A stretch of 64,000 bases of DNA from Bacillus sp. RO2. GTDB taxonomy: Bacteria > Bacillota > Bacilli > Bacillales > Bacillaceae_I. The notes under the pieces are model-generated. The model was not told the origin of the DNA, did not search any database, and saw nothing but the letters and a program-made list of their open reading frames with translations. The stretch is from assembly GCF_012911845.1 (NCBI RefSeq), contig NZ_JAAXCU010000031.1, positions 1 to 64,000 on the forward strand. Direction: 5' to 3'. Each line of letters starts with the position of its first letter. The stretch's first letter is position 1. Both the position numbers and the translations under genes were made by a program. Of this stretch, positions 18,462-28,280 are shown piece after piece.

Positions 18462-18529
18462 GTAATCACTGCAAATATTATGCATATGTAAAGAAGAGAG
18501 GATAAAATGAATTATCCCCTCTGGCTAAT

Positions 18530-19813
18530 CTATTCAACAAATTCGAATTCGTATTTCTGTAGACGAACGATGTCGCCGTCTTTTGCACCGCGTGCACGCA
18601 ATGCTTCATCGACACCCATACCACGAAGCTGGCGGGCAAAACGTTTGATGGACTCTTCATGGTTGAAGTTGGTCATTACAAACAGTTTTTCAAGTTTTTC
18701 ACCTGAAAGTACAAAGGCACCGTCTGGATCACGAGTAATCATGAATGGTAGCTCTTCTTCCTCGTGCTTGTAAACGACGCGTTGCTCAATTGCTTCCTCT
18801 TCATATAATGGATATTCTGGTGCATGTTCGAGCTCATCCGCGACTGCATATAAAAGATCACGAAGACCACTGCGAGTTAGCGCAGAGATAGGGAAGACTT
18901 TTACATCTTCGCCTACTTGCTGCTTGAATGTCTCAAGGTTTTCTTCCGCATCCGGCATGTCCATCTTGTTAGCTACAACAATTTGCGCACGCTCTGTCAG
19001 ACGCAGGTTGTATTCTTTTAACTCTTCATTGATTGTTTTGTAATCTTCATAAGGATCACGGCCTTCTAATCCACCCATATCCACGACATGGATGATGACC
19101 CTTGTACGCTCGATGTGACGAAGGAATTGATGTCCAAGCCCCACACCTTCATGTGCACCTTGAATCAATCCAGGAAGATCGGCCATAACAAAGCTGCGGC
19201 CATCTTCGGTTTCTACTACACCAAGGTTAGGTACAATAGTAGTAAAATGGTATTCGGCAATTTTCGGTTTTGCTGCAGAAACAACGGAAAGAAGTGTGGA
19301 TTTCCCTACACTTGGGAATCCTACAAGTCCTACATCTGCAAGCACTTTCAACTCAAGAACAACATAGCGCTCTTGACCTGGTTCCCCGTTTTCAGCAACT
19401 TCTGGAGCAGGGTTTCTTGGTGTCGCAAAACGTGTATTCCCGCGACCTCCACGGCCACCTTTTGCTACTACATATTGCTGGCCGTGTTCTGTTAAGTCAG
19501 CCAATGTTTCTTTTGTATCATCATCCATAACGACAGTTCCCGGTGGAACCTTTACAATCATGGCTTCAGAATTTCTTCCATGCTGGTTTTTGGACATTCC
19601 GTGTTCTCCACGGTTTGCTTTAAAGTGACGTTTGTAACGGAAATCCATCAGTGTGCGCAAGCCTTCTTCTACTTGAAGAATGACGTCCGCTCCTTTACCG
19701 CCATCACCGCCGGCTGGTCCACCATCCGGTACATATTTTTCTCGACGAAAGGCAACCATTCCGTTCCCACCGTCGCCACCTTTAACATAAATCTTGACCT
19801 GATCGACAAACAT
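18530..19813 (-). CDS. obg: Obg family GTPase
   Basis: The 427-residue ribosome-associated GTPase has the glycine-rich Obg domain first ([19 protein letters not shown]), then a G domain with P-loop [11 protein letters not shown] near residue 165, DLPGLI and NKMD, then the C-terminal OCT domain ([17 protein letters not shown]). In Bacillus it is essential and needed for phosphorelay and stress signalling. It follows spo0B leftward, as in B. subtilis. Confidence 0.97.
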   Translation of the reverse strand: MFVDQVKIYVKGGDGGNGMVAFRREKYVPDGGPAGGDGGKGADVILQVEEGLRTLMDFRYKRHFKANRGEHGMSKNQHGRNSEAMIVKVPPGTVVMDDDTKETLADLTEHGQQYVVAKGGRGGRGNTRFATPRNPAPEVAENGEPGQERYVVLELKVLADVGLVGFPSVGKSTLLSVVSAAKPKIAEYHFTTIVPNLGVVETEDGRSFVMADLPGLIQGAHEGVGLGHQFLRHIERTRVIIHVVDMGGLEGRDPYEDYKTINEELKEYNLRLTERAQIVVANKMDMPDAEENLETFKQQVGEDVKVFPISALTRSGLRDLLYAVADELEHAPEYPLYEEEAIEQRVVYKHEEEELPFMITRDPDGAFVLSGEKLEKLFVMTNFNHEESIKRFARQLRGMGVDEALRARGAKDGDIVRLQKYEFEFVE

Positions 19814-19869
19814 TGATTATTCACTCCGATATGTCAAAAGGTAAATAAAAAACCTTTTGCGTTCATTTT

Positions 19870-20400
19870 TTAAAACTTGTAAGACACTTGGATGGTACTT
19901 TGCTCAAGGGTTATCTCTTGTTCAACCACTGAGAAACTCTCCGGCTGTCTTTGCAGCCATGCCGTTAAAAAGTCTGTATCTTCTAGTATTCCATTTATAT
20001 CAAAAAAGAAACGAATTTCCGCCTCTTCTATATGCAAACTTAAAAACAAATGGTTATCTGCTTTTTTGTTTACCGCATTTTCTAGGTCGGTAAACAAAGA
20101 AGAAATCCATTTGTATAATAACTCATCCGCTTTTGACAGATTTACAGGCTCTCCGATAATTTCATATTCCAACGAAAATAATCTAGGTTCCCAATGGAAT
20201 GTAATCAGATATTCGGCAAATGCAGGGGCTTGTAAATTCGTCAAGTTGGATTCGTGATTGGCCTCAAGCACAATCTCCTCTATCAAATTATTCACTCGCT
20301 CCAAACGCCCAAGCGACAAATTCGCCTTAATCAGCTGAATCCGATTCAGCCAATCATGCCTCGAATGACGCAACACATCCAACGTCCCTCTATTTCTCAT
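19870..20400 (-). CDS. spo0B: Sporulation phosphotransferase Spo0B
   Basis: The 176-residue protein passes phosphate from Spo0F to Spo0A. The H-box LRHSRHDWLNRIQLIKANLSLG carries the phospho-accepting histidine (residue 15, the one before DW). A degenerate ATPase-like domain follows (SKADELLYKWISSLFTDLENAV). The start has only a weak AGGGGT upstream and the frame is closed by TAG four codons earlier, so the N-terminus is a little shorter than in B. subtilis. It lies between rpmA and obg. Confidence 0.93.
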   Translation of the reverse strand: MRNRGTLDVLRHSRHDWLNRIQLIKANLSLGRLERVNNLIEEIVLEANHESNLTNLQAPAFAEYLITFHWEPRLFSLEYEIIGEPVNLSKADELLYKWISSLFTDLENAVNKKADNHLFLSLHIEEAEIRFFFDINGILEDTDFLTAWLQRQPESFSVVEQEITLEQSTIQVSYKF

Positions 20401-20478
20401 AATACCGTACCCCTAGTCCAAACTTTAATTCCAAATCCTACTTAACTATGTCGATTATAGCACAAAAAAAGAAGAAAA

Positions 20479-20493
20479 GGGGGTCAGACCCCC
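20479..20493. repeat. GGGGGTC-A-GACCCCC palindrome
   Basis: A perfect 7-base inverted repeat around one A, upstream of spo0B. Similar sequences are common intergenic palindromes in Bacillus genomes. No T run follows in the leftward direction, so I do not call it a terminator. Confidence 0.5.
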
Positions 20494-20589
20494 AAAGGAT
20501 TTTCGTTAACGACGTCGAATAATATAAAGTTACCTTCTATCTAACACGTGCTATCTACCGCTTGGCCGTTTATCCGGCGCATTAAAAAA

Positions 20590-20615
20590 ACTCTAACCTA
20601 AACATAGGCTAGAGT
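20590..20615 (-). terminator. Intrinsic terminator after rpmA
   Basis: ACTCTAaCCTA and TAGGcTAGAGT pair around AACA, with a seven-A run on the plus strand giving a T tail leftward. It ends the rplU-prp-rpmA transcript. Confidence 0.85.
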
Positions 20616-20625
20616 TCCTTTGGAA

Positions 20626-20916
20626 TTATGCTTCTTGAGCAACAGGATATACGCTAACTTGTTTGCGGTCACGGCCTAGACGCTCGTAACGAACGATTCC
20701 GTCAACCTTCGCGAACAATGTATCGTCTCCACCACGTCCAACGTTTGCTCCTGGGTAAATTTTAGTACCGCGTTGACGGTATAAAATAGAACCACCAGAT
20801 ACTAGTTGACCGTCTGCACGCTTAGCGCCAAGACGCTTAGAGATAGAGTCACGACCGTTTTTAGTACTACCTACTCCCTTTTTGGAAGCAAAGAACTGAA
20901 GATCTAATCTTAACAT
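20626..20916 (-). CDS. rpmA: 50S ribosomal protein L27
   Basis: The 96-residue protein begins [14 protein letters not shown], the Firmicutes L27 N-terminal extension that Prp removes after the double Phe to expose the mature ASKKG end. The rest ([25 protein letters not shown]) is canonical. The ATG is chosen because GGAGG lies 8 bases upstream; an in-frame GTG three codons earlier is too close to that site. Confidence 0.97.
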   Translation of the reverse strand: MLRLDLQFFASKKGVGSTKNGRDSISKRLGAKRADGQLVSGGSILYRQRGTKIYPGANVGRGGDDTLFAKVDGIVRYERLGRDRKQVSVYPVAQEA

Positions 20917-20928
20917 GTATTCCACCTC

Positions 20929-21255
20929 CTACTTAGAAATGGTTATATAATTTCCATAGTCACGTTCAATCGTCTCTAAAGACACAACCATACCTTCTAG
21001 CAACAGTTGTACTTTGTCATGTGTCGCCTCATCCAAACCGGATGGAACCGAGCACTTTAAAAATCCATCTGCCCCTTGCTCAATATCAGGAGTAACCTGA
21101 CATAGTGACATGACCGCGTTCACTGCACCGAAAGATACAGCAGAAACACCAGCACACACAATGTCTGCACCCTTTTTGGCAAAGTTAGCATGTCCAGTTA
21201 TGGTAAACGATTGGATCAGTTTGTGATCGTCTCGCTTAATTGTAACTTTAATCAT
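20929..21255 (-). CDS. prp: Ribosomal-processing cysteine protease Prp (YsxB)
   Basis: The 108-residue protein is the protease that trims L27. The catalytic dyad stretches are SFTITGHANFAKKGADIVCAGVSA, with histidine in GHA and cysteine in VCAGVS. It lies between rplU and rpmA, so enzyme and substrate are made from one transcript, the usual Firmicutes order. Confidence 0.95.
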   Translation of the reverse strand: MIKVTIKRDDHKLIQSFTITGHANFAKKGADIVCAGVSAVSFGAVNAVMSLCQVTPDIEQGADGFLKCSVPSGLDEATHDKVQLLLEGMVVSLETIERDYGNYITISK

Positions 21256-21270
21256 CCGATCACCTTTAAA

Positions 21271-21597
21271 TTACAGGTTGATTGCATCAACAGTAACTTT
21301 TGTGTAAGGTTGACGATGACCTTGTTTTTTACGGTAGTTTTTCTTCGCTTTGTACTTGAATACAGTAATCTTCTTCGCACGACCTTGTTTCTCAACTTTA
21401 GCCGTTACAGTTGCTCCCGCTACTAGTGGGCTACCAACTTTAACATTGTCGCCACCAACGAAAAGAACTTTGTCGAAAGTTACTACATCTCCAGCAGCAC
21501 CATCAAGTTTTTCGATGTAGATCGTTTGACCTGCTTCAACCTTGATTTGCTTACCACCTGTTTCAATAATTGCGTACATTCTCTTGCACCTCCTCAA
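21271..21597 (-). CDS. rplU: 50S ribosomal protein L21
   Basis: The protein is 102 residues if it begins at [18 protein letters not shown], the conserved L21 start, six codons inside this frame (from 21579, with GGAGGTG upstream). It ends with the conserved [22 protein letters not shown]. It is the first gene of rplU-prp-rpmA, preceded by a structured leader. Confidence 0.96.
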   Translation of the reverse strand: MRRCKRMYAIIETGGKQIKVEAGQTIYIEKLDGAAGDVVTFDKVLFVGGDNVKVGSPLVAGATVTAKVEKQGRAKKITVFKYKAKKNYRKKQGHRQPYTKVTVDAINL

Positions 21598-21604
21598 TAG
21601 ACTC

Positions 21605-21715
21605 AGACTCGCCAGTGTCAGGTATATGTAACGAATTCACGCCCATATTTCATGGAACCTGGACTGTGCGGTTGTAGCACGGGTGCTACAAACTAACAAA
21701 GAACATCTTAGCATA
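21605..21715 (-). ncRNA. Probable L21 leader RNA
   Basis: The region directly upstream of rplU contains the hairpin TTGTAGCACGGGTGCTACAA (21672-21691) and further structured sequence before the ribosome-binding site. Bacillus rplU transcripts carry an autoregulatory L21 leader at this place. I assign it by position and hairpin, without a covariance search. Confidence 0.6.
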
Positions 21716-21741
21716 TTCCAAACCCTTATGTCAATAAGGTT

Positions 21742-23193
21742 TCACAGCGTTTTTACCCTTTCTTTCGCATCCTCAACAGATCCGGCAAAACGTATATCAA
21801 AACGTGGTACCCCGTCTTTTTCTATAAAATAAATCTGGAGACCACTACGCTCCATTATATCAGGCAAACCCATCAGCTTGTCCACCACTTCCGGACTTGC
21901 TTCCACGACCAATGCTTCCACATCGCTCCCTTTAAACTCCAACAGTTCCCGTTCCAGCTGGTAGGTAACGGTATCTACAGAGAACACAACCCCTTTCCCG
22001 TCACAAGGCGAACAAGGCTGCAACAGCATCTTCGTCAATGGTTCACGAACTTTTTTACGTGTCAACTGTAGCAGATTTAATTCCGTAAATCCAATCACTC
22101 TCACATGTGAGCGGTCTTTCTGAACCCCCGCCTTCACTTGACTTAACACCTGATGTCGCTCCAAATCACTTGCCATATCAATGAAATCAACAATAATGAT
22201 GCCACCGATCTGCCTTAGCCGAAGCTGTCTCGCAATTTCCACAGCAGCCTCGAGGTTAGTTTTCAACACGGTCTCTTGCAGCCCCGTTTTCCCTATGTAT
22301 TTACCTGTGTTCACATCAATGACCGTCATCGCTTCAGTATGTTCGATAATGATATACCCGCCGCTTGGCAGCCAAACAATCCGTTTCAACGCTTTCTCGA
22401 GCTCCTGCTCCATGCCTCTTCTTTTAAAAATGCCTTCCTTGCCTTGATAAAATCGGACAGGATAACCCTTCTTTTTAAAAAACTGCGAAGTCCCCGCATG
22501 ATCTACCTCCACAAGTTTTACCTCAGCAGGTGGAATCTCCCGAATGATTTTTGATAAAAAATGATCCTCTTCATGGACAAGAGAGGGCACCTTTACTGAT
22601 GCACTCTGTTTCTCCTGCACCTCAAGGAACTGTCGCTGCAACTCTAGCAGTTCTGCTTCTACCAAATCTGCCTCAACATGCTCACTTGCCGTTCGTAAAA
22701 TAACCCCTTCATCCGAAGTCAGCCATTCTTGCAGAAGCTTCCGCCATTCCTGCCTTTTAACATCCGACATTCTCTTGGAGATTGCTTTGTATTTTCCATA
22801 AGGCTGATACACGATATGTGTACCTGGAAACTCTAGAAGCCCAGTCAATTTTGCCCCTTTCGTTCCCTCGCCCTCCTTTACCACCTGTACAAGTATTGCT
22901 TCCCCTTGGTGGACAAAATGAGAAATCCCTTTCTGTTCCTTTTCCGCTTTAGAAAGTGTGGAGGTTTGATAGGAACACAAATGGTCGCGGTGAAGATATC
23001 CCGGCTTCTTTTGTCCAAAATCAACAAAAGCGGCTTGCATGCCTGGCAGGACATTCACAACGCGACCAACATAAATATTCCCTTCTATCGGATGAGTTGT
23101 CGGCCGGTCTATCAGCAACTCGAAAATTTTACCATCCTCTTTTATCGCGACTCTTTTTTCTGTCGCCTTCATATCCATAATTAACTCTATCAA
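21742..23193 (-). CDS. rng: Ribonuclease G/E family protein
   Basis: The 483-residue protein has an N-terminal S1-like RNA-binding domain (GNIYVGRVVNVLPGMQAAFVDFG) and the RNase E/G catalytic core with VIDVNTGKYIG and IIIVDFIDMAS, whose aspartates bind Mg2+. The CSPCDGKGVV stretch is the zinc-link-like motif. It lies between spoIVFB and rplU. B. subtilis lacks RNase E/G, whereas several other Bacillus lineages have it here. Confidence 0.92.
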   Translation of the reverse strand: MIELIMDMKATEKRVAIKEDGKIFELLIDRPTTHPIEGNIYVGRVVNVLPGMQAAFVDFGQKKPGYLHRDHLCSYQTSTLSKAEKEQKGISHFVHQGEAILVQVVKEGEGTKGAKLTGLLEFPGTHIVYQPYGKYKAISKRMSDVKRQEWRKLLQEWLTSDEGVILRTASEHVEADLVEAELLELQRQFLEVQEKQSASVKVPSLVHEEDHFLSKIIREIPPAEVKLVEVDHAGTSQFFKKKGYPVRFYQGKEGIFKRRGMEQELEKALKRIVWLPSGGYIIIEHTEAMTVIDVNTGKYIGKTGLQETVLKTNLEAAVEIARQLRLRQIGGIIIVDFIDMASDLERHQVLSQVKAGVQKDRSHVRVIGFTELNLLQLTRKKVREPLTKMLLQPCSPCDGKGVVFSVDTVTYQLERELLEFKGSDVEALVVEASPEVVDKLMGLPDIMERSGLQIYFIEKDGVPRFDIRFAGSVEDAKERVKTL

Positions 23194-23224
23194 TGAATTA
23201 GCCTCAGCTTTCGAAGTGAAGTTT

Positions 23225-24094
23225 TTAGTATGAATACAGGATATCTCCTATATCAATTGTCGTCAACTTCTCCTTGAAATAAGCATGCAGCAGTTCATTT
23301 TCGTCAAGCGGAGGCTGTTTGTCCTTTCCTTTCATTACAATAATATTGTGCTTGCAGTCCCTTTTAAACTTTTGAAGCACTTGGTGAATCTTCTCTTTTT
23401 CATCCACAACAATCGGCGTAATCGTTGAAAACGAATTATTCTTTCCATAATAACGTTCCATCAAAAAGCGCATAAAGACAAAGTGCCGCTGTTTCCACTC
23501 TGTATATAAGGAAAAAAACAGGAACACTGTGATGATCCATATATTAATGTGCAACGGGTCAATAACCAGATATGTTGCACAAAAAAGCGCCAAGAACACA
23601 AAGGAAGCTTGTAACGTTCGCTCATGCGCCTGCGCAAAAGCGGATGTACGGCTAAACAACAACCCCATGATTTTTCCACCATCCAACGGCCAGATTGGCA
23701 AAAGGTTCACGAGGAAAATCATGATATTAAAAGTAAAAAACATTTCCCACATACCAGCAGAAAGATAGCCTAGCTTAAAAAGAAGAAATGCGCCTGCTGA
23801 AAGCCAAACATGCTGCAGAGGACCAGCAAGCGTCACAACCAATTCCTCTTTTAACGGACGGTTTCCATGCTCCTCCATTTCGGCAACCCCGCCAAATGGC
23901 AGCAACAACACCTGTTTGATGCGCCAATTATAGTGAGTTGCCGCAATCCCATGGCCCAATTCATGGATAAATACAATAAAAAATAATATAAGCAGCTCCC
24001 GGAAATTCGCCGTTAAAATGGCCAACCCGGCGAGAAACCACATTAGTGGATGTACATGAATCTTCTGTACTAGCCTCAGCCATTTATTATTCAA
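23225..24094 (-). CDS. spoIVFB: SpoIVFB, intramembrane metalloprotease for pro-sigma-K
   Basis: The 289-residue polytopic protein is a site-2 protease. HELGH at residues 44-48 and LLPIWPLDGGK (Asp at about 138) provide the zinc ligands. A C-terminal CBS-like domain (IHQVLQKFKRDCKHNIIVM) probably senses ATP. It cleaves pro-sigma-K in the mother cell. Its start overlaps the spoIVFA stop by 8 bases, indicating coupling. Confidence 0.96.
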   Translation of the reverse strand: MNNKWLRLVQKIHVHPLMWFLAGLAILTANFRELLILFFIVFIHELGHGIAATHYNWRIKQVLLLPFGGVAEMEEHGNRPLKEELVVTLAGPLQHVWLSAGAFLLFKLGYLSAGMWEMFFTFNIMIFLVNLLPIWPLDGGKIMGLLFSRTSAFAQAHERTLQASFVFLALFCATYLVIDPLHINIWIITVFLFFSLYTEWKQRHFVFMRFLMERYYGKNNSFSTITPIVVDEKEKIHQVLQKFKRDCKHNIIVMKGKDKQPPLDENELLHAYFKEKLTTIDIGDILYSY

Positions 24095-24869
24095 ATGAGA
24101 TCACCTGCATAGGGTCGATAAATTCATTATCTTTTTGGATGGCAAAATAAAACATCCCTTTGGAACCATCTTCTAGGACCGTGGTCTTCCCGAGCACGTC
24201 GCCTGTTTCAATAAAATCAAATAGCTTCACATCTACTTCACCAAGCTGCCCATACCACGTATAACTATCATCTGGATGCTGGATGATAATCGTCTTGCCT
24301 GTATCCTCTCTGTTCCCTACAAACGATACAAACCCACCATTCATCGCCTCTACATTTGAATGAGCCATTGTTTCCACCATCACACCTTGGCCATTCGCTT
24401 CAAAACTTTCGAAAACTCGTCCAGAAGCCGGTATGACATAATCATCCGCATTGACGTTTGGCTGATCGGTACTTTTCGGCAATGGCAACAACGCCAACGA
24501 TTTTCCGAATTTCTCCTCATACCAAGAAGTGAACGCTGCAAACTGAAAACTCTGCTCCATCGTTTTAGAAACAAACTGACGCGGCTTTTCAAAAGTACTT
24601 GTGGGATTCTGAAACATGATGGCTACCACCAGCACAAGAATCGCCGATGCCAAAATCTTAAACAGGAAAAGCTCCTTGTTGAACAACGGATGCCCCCCAC
24701 CTCCATCAGGTCCCCCTTCATAAGAGGTGTAACTAGAACCCCCATACCTTTCCTCATCCCGGACCAACTGTTGCGATGATCCTAAATTGTTCCTTTTCGC
24801 CAACTGATTCTGCCGCTGCCGTCTTCTCTTTGCGGCTCGTCTCTTTATTTCCGCTATCCGATCGTTCAT
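24087..24869 (-). CDS. spoIVFA: SpoIVFA, regulator of SpoIVFB
   Basis: The 260-residue protein has a basic cytoplasmic N-terminus (KRRAAKRRRQRQ), one membrane helix (LFKILASAILVLVVAIMF) and an extracytoplasmic LytM/M23-like domain (GFVSFVGNREDTGKTIIIQHPDDSYTWYGQL) lacking the usual metal histidines. It holds SpoIVFB inactive until SpoIVB cleaves it. The start MNDRIAEIKRR is chosen because the charged N-terminus begins there and GGGAAGGG precedes it; an earlier in-frame start would add 34 atypical residues. Confidence 0.93.
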   Translation of the reverse strand: MNDRIAEIKRRAAKRRRQRQNQLAKRNNLGSSQQLVRDEERYGGSSYTSYEGGPDGGGGHPLFNKELFLFKILASAILVLVVAIMFQNPTSTFEKPRQFVSKTMEQSFQFAAFTSWYEEKFGKSLALLPLPKSTDQPNVNADDYVIPASGRVFESFEANGQGVMVETMAHSNVEAMNGGFVSFVGNREDTGKTIIIQHPDDSYTWYGQLGEVDVKLFDFIETGDVLGKTTVLEDGSKGMFYFAIQKDNEFIDPMQVISFE

Positions 24870-24981
24870 ACAAACACCCTTCCCGCAAATAGGTTTGTAC
24901 CATTTTATGACTTGTCCCGGGAGGATATGACGGAGGGCACGGTTTTTATTAAAAGCCCAGTTTTCTCTCAAAAATAAAATA

Positions 24982-25008
24982 AAGCCGTCACAATAAAAGA
25001 GACGACTT
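24982..25008 (-). terminator. Terminator after minD
   Basis: AAGCCGTC and GACGaCTT pair with one mismatch, and the leftward transcript continues into a T-rich stretch. It lies between minD and spoIVFA. Confidence 0.6.
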
Positions 25009-25018
25009 CACATATTCC

Positions 25019-25819
25019 TTAACGTACACCAAAGAATTTTTTAATTTTAAACATAACTCCCTTGTTTTCATCTTCAAGGGATTGTAGTGGAACGGATTCA
25101 CCTAGGATTCGTCTTGCGATGTTGCGATAGGCAATGGATGCTTTGCTTGTTGTATCCATAACGATTGGTTCGCCGCTGTTGGAGGCACGGATGACACTGT
25201 CATCGTCTGCTACGATTCCAATAATATCGATTGCCAGGATGGATACAATTTCATCAACATCTAACATCTCACCGTTCTTCACCATGTGGTTACGGATACG
25301 GTTAACGACAAGCCTTGGTGGTTCCATATTTTCTTCTTTTTCAAGCAATCCGATAATTCGGTCTGCGTCTCTAACAGAGGAAACTTCAGGAGTGGTGACG
25401 ACAATGGCTCTGTCGGCGCCGGCAATGGCGTTTTGAAAGCCTTGTTCGATTCCTGCAGGACAATCTATAATAATATAATCATAGTCTTGCTTTAGCTCTG
25501 CAACTAGTTTCTTCATCTGTTCAGGTTTTACCGCCGACTTGTCACTTGTTTGAGCAGCCGGCAAAAGCTTTAAGCATTCAAAGCGTTTATCATTGATTAA
25601 GGCCTGGTGCGTTTTACAACGTCCTTCAATCACGTCCACCAGGTCATAGATAATACGGTTTTCAAGTCCCATGACAACATCGAGGTTTCTAAGCCCGATA
25701 TCTGTATCTACTAAACATACTCTTTTTCCTTGCAAGGCAAGAGCCGTCCCGATATTTGCAGAAGTTGTTGTCTTGCCGACTCCACCTTTACCAGAAGTAA
25801 TTACGATAGCCTCTCCCAC
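25019..25819 (-). CDS. minD: Septum site-determining ATPase MinD
   Basis: The 266-residue Walker-type ATPase has the deviant P-loop TSGKGGVGKTTTSANIG at the N-terminus, DTDIGLRNLDVVMG, and DYIIIDCPAGIE. The C-terminal amphipathic helix (GVMFKIKKFFGVR) is the membrane-targeting sequence. It activates MinC at poles to block polar division. It follows minC by 3 bases on the same strand. Confidence 0.98.
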   Translation of the reverse strand: MGEAIVITSGKGGVGKTTTSANIGTALALQGKRVCLVDTDIGLRNLDVVMGLENRIIYDLVDVIEGRCKTHQALINDKRFECLKLLPAAQTSDKSAVKPEQMKKLVAELKQDYDYIIIDCPAGIEQGFQNAIAGADRAIVVTTPEVSSVRDADRIIGLLEKEENMEPPRLVVNRIRNHMVKNGEMLDVDEIVSILAIDIIGIVADDDSVIRASNSGEPIVMDTTSKASIAYRNIARRILGESVPLQSLEDENKGVMFKIKKFFGVR

Positions 25820-25822
25820 TTG

Positions 25823-26509
25823 TTACATTCTCCTTTCAAGCCGTGTTAACATCGGTCTTAGTTGTGAAAGCAATTGTAAGCGGTCTATGACAATTTGATC
25901 TTGATCATTTATATAGGCGCACTCCATTTCACTGCTTCCTTCTAGTTGCTCACTTAAATCTGGAGCGCGGTTTATCGTGTTATCGATTGAAAGCAAGGTT
26001 GGCTTCATTAAGCTCGCTGCAATGACGGCATCTTTTTTCCCTTGAAGTCCTGCATACGCGCTGCCGCGCAATGCACCAAGAATAAAGACATTGCCGCCTG
26101 CCTTCACTGTTCCACCAGGATTCACATCGCCAATGAGGAGAAGGTCTCCCTCTACCTCAAGGACTTGTCCTGAACGGATCATCCGTGCAACAGGAACAAT
26201 TTCTGATTCCTTTTTCCACTGAATGGCCTGTTCTTTTGTGACGACATTGCTTTCGATGTCTTCTACGATAAAATTTTTCTTGCTTCGTATTACATCTCGT
26301 AGTTTTTCTTGTTGCTTATTGGTTAGAAAACGATTCCCTACTTTTAAACGTACTCCTAGGAGCGGGGTTTCGTCTGGATTGCTATTCGACGTTAGTTTTG
26401 CTTCTATTTCAGCTAAAAGCTCTTGAAATGAGCATGTATCATCGAGATGCAGGGTTAGGCCCTCTTTTGTGCCCTTAATGGTTACATACTGTTGTTTTTG
26501 TCTATTCAC
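25823..26509 (-). CDS. minC: Septum site-determining protein MinC
   Basis: The protein is 228 residues from the GTG that begins VNRQKQQYVTIKGTKEG; GAGGTG lies 6 bases upstream and this matches the B. subtilis N-terminus and length. An ATG 11 codons earlier (at 26542) is a weaker alternative. The N-terminal FtsZ-antagonist domain is followed by the beta-helical MinD-binding domain (SGQVLEVEGDLLLIGDVNPGG). Confidence 0.95.
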   Translation of the reverse strand: MNRQKQQYVTIKGTKEGLTLHLDDTCSFQELLAEIEAKLTSNSNPDETPLLGVRLKVGNRFLTNKQQEKLRDVIRSKKNFIVEDIESNVVTKEQAIQWKKESEIVPVARMIRSGQVLEVEGDLLLIGDVNPGGTVKAGGNVFILGALRGSAYAGLQGKKDAVIAASLMKPTLLSIDNTINRAPDLSEQLEGSSEMECAYINDQDQIVIDRLQLLSQLRPMLTRLERRM

Positions 26510-26611
26510 GACGTTCACCTCAACAAGTATATAATTCGACATCGTCCTTCTATTTCCTTTTTTCCTATACTCATAAAATAAAAAAAGATTGCTAGAATTA
26601 GTATGTAATGG

Positions 26612-26648
26612 AAAAGCCCGTCCCATTTGATAGGGATTGGGCTTTTTT
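26612..26648 (-). terminator. Terminator between mreD and minC
   Basis: AAAAGCCCgTCCC and GGGAtTGGGCTTTT pair around ATTTGATA. Runs of T on both sides could make it bidirectional. Confidence 0.75.
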
Positions 26649-26682
26649 AGGAAACTCCTAAATTTATACGATTCCATTTTAC

Positions 26683-26815
26683 TCCTGTTGATTTTCGTTC
26701 CAGGGGTTCGCTTTCCAAGGGGCGGTGCTTGAGCCTCCTCGGCTTCGCCTGTAGGGTCTCAAGTCTACCGCTACCTCCCGTAGGAGTCTCACCCCTTGCA
26801 CTCCAATCTACAGGG
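26683..26815. repeat. Intergenic palindrome (type A), intact copy
   Basis: It starts CCTGTTGATTTTCGTTCCAG and ends CTCCAATCTACAGG, with the centre GAGCCTCCTCGGCTTCGCCT. The arms pair with several mismatches. It lies between the mreD stop and the terminator upstream of minC. Confidence 0.75.
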
Positions 26816-26851
26816 AAATCTTTTAAACTTTAATAGAACCACTTACAAAGT

Positions 26852-27376
26852 TTAAGTCAACTCATCTTTCTGCTCGATTGCCAGGCGTTCCATGAACAGT
26901 TTGATTGGGAAGAGCAGGAGTAATGCGATGATGGCATTGAAGATGAGTGTTGGTACCATGCGCATGGATAGGAAGTCGGAATGTGTCAATTCTGTGGTTC
27001 CGATTAGGGAGTGAATGCCAAATACGAGATGCTCTGTAATAGAGATGGACACCAACACCATTAGGAAGGAGATCAAGTAGTTTGTATTCACAAATCGTAA
27101 GATACTAGACACGATATAGACGGATATTCCGAATGCAAACAGGTACACACCTAAAATTTCTGTGTAAACCACATCGTACAAAAAGCCGAAGAGCATCGCG
27201 CAAATCAAACCTACATACGGGCTAGTGTAGATGGCACATAAAACAATGACAATCAGCATAAACCTCGGCACAATAATCCACTCTTCATGAAAACTGTGCA
27301 GTCCAAAGAAGTCGACACTCATGCTTTCCAGGATAAACAAGAAAAGAAGCAGGGCTGGTAAGACATATTTTCTCAC
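26852..27376 (-). CDS. mreD: Rod shape-determining protein MreD
   Basis: The 174-residue membrane protein has about five hydrophobic helices and the family stretch CAMLFGFLYDVVYTEILGVYLFAF. MreD works with MreB and MreC in the elongasome that builds the lateral wall. Its start overlaps the end of mreC by 4 bases. Confidence 0.95.
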   Translation of the reverse strand: MRKYVLPALLLFLFILESMSVDFFGLHSFHEEWIIVPRFMLIVIVLCAIYTSPYVGLICAMLFGFLYDVVYTEILGVYLFAFGISVYIVSSILRFVNTNYLISFLMVLVSISITEHLVFGIHSLIGTTELTHSDFLSMRMVPTLIFNAIIALLLLFPIKLFMERLAIEQKDELT

Positions 27377-28266
27377 TCAGAGCCCCCCTCTTCAGTTGCT
27401 TCTTCTTCTGATTCGACTGGTTCATCACCTGATATTAGTGTTCGTTTAACTATCATTACTTGGTTGATGTCATAGAAATCAGCTGCAGGCTTCACATAGG
27501 CCATTTGCGTTAATCCATACTCATCTGCCACTACTTCTGTTACTTCCCCGATCATTAATCCTTCAGGGAATACACCACCAAGTCCAGAGGATAAAACGGT
27601 CTCCCCTTCTTTTACTTCTGCTTGGTGAGGAATTCTTTTTAAAAGCAGGGCACCTTTTTCTTCATCATATCCTTCAATCAATCCGAAGATATCTTCTTCT
27701 CCTTGTATGTATGCAGAGATTCGATTCTTAGGATCCAATGAACTCAATAATTGCACAGTAGAAGTGAAAGCATTGGCTTGCTTGATTTTACCGATCAGAC
27801 CGCCTGATGTGATAACGGCCATATCTTTTTCCACGCCATTTTGCTTACCTTTATTCAGTGTAATTTGTTCGACCCATTGATCTGGATTTCTGCCAATCAC
27901 TGTGGCTGGTTTTGGTTCATAATCGCTCAGTGAATCGAGTTCGCCGATCACTTCGCGGAATTCTTCATTTTCTTGTTCTAGCTTTTGGACTTTCGTTTCT
28001 AAGAGAGCATATTCTTCTAGTCTAGCACGCAGCACTTTATTCTCTTCATACGTATCCTTTAGATATCCTACATTATCAAAGAAACCCGCGACAACATGTG
28101 CGGGCCTATAAAAGATAGATTGGACAAAGCCTGTTGTGTCTTTTACAAACTGTTCAGGCCATGTCAAATCGTCCCGTTCTTTTAAAGAGAAACCAATCAA
28201 TGCCACCAGAAAAATTAAGCTCACCAACAAAATAATCAACCTTTTATTGAGGAAAAATTGTGGCAT
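27373..28266 (-). CDS. mreC: Rod shape-determining protein MreC
   Basis: The 297-residue protein has an N-terminal membrane helix (LIILLVSLIFLVALIGF), a coiled coil (about residues 70-110, KVQKLEQENEEFREVIG) and the extracytoplasmic beta domain with VITSGGLIGKI and SGLGGVFPEGLMIGEV. It is full length, with an acidic C-terminal tail. It is the middle gene of mreBCD. Confidence 0.97.
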   Translation of the reverse strand: MPQFFLNKRLIILLVSLIFLVALIGFSLKERDDLTWPEQFVKDTTGFVQSIFYRPAHVVAGFFDNVGYLKDTYEENKVLRARLEEYALLETKVQKLEQENEEFREVIGELDSLSDYEPKPATVIGRNPDQWVEQITLNKGKQNGVEKDMAVITSGGLIGKIKQANAFTSTVQLLSSLDPKNRISAYIQGEEDIFGLIEGYDEEKGALLLKRIPHQAEVKEGETVLSSGLGGVFPEGLMIGEVTEVVADEYGLTQMAYVKPAADFYDINQVMIVKRTLISGDEPVESEEEATEEGGSE

Positions 28267-28280
28267 GACTTAACACCTAC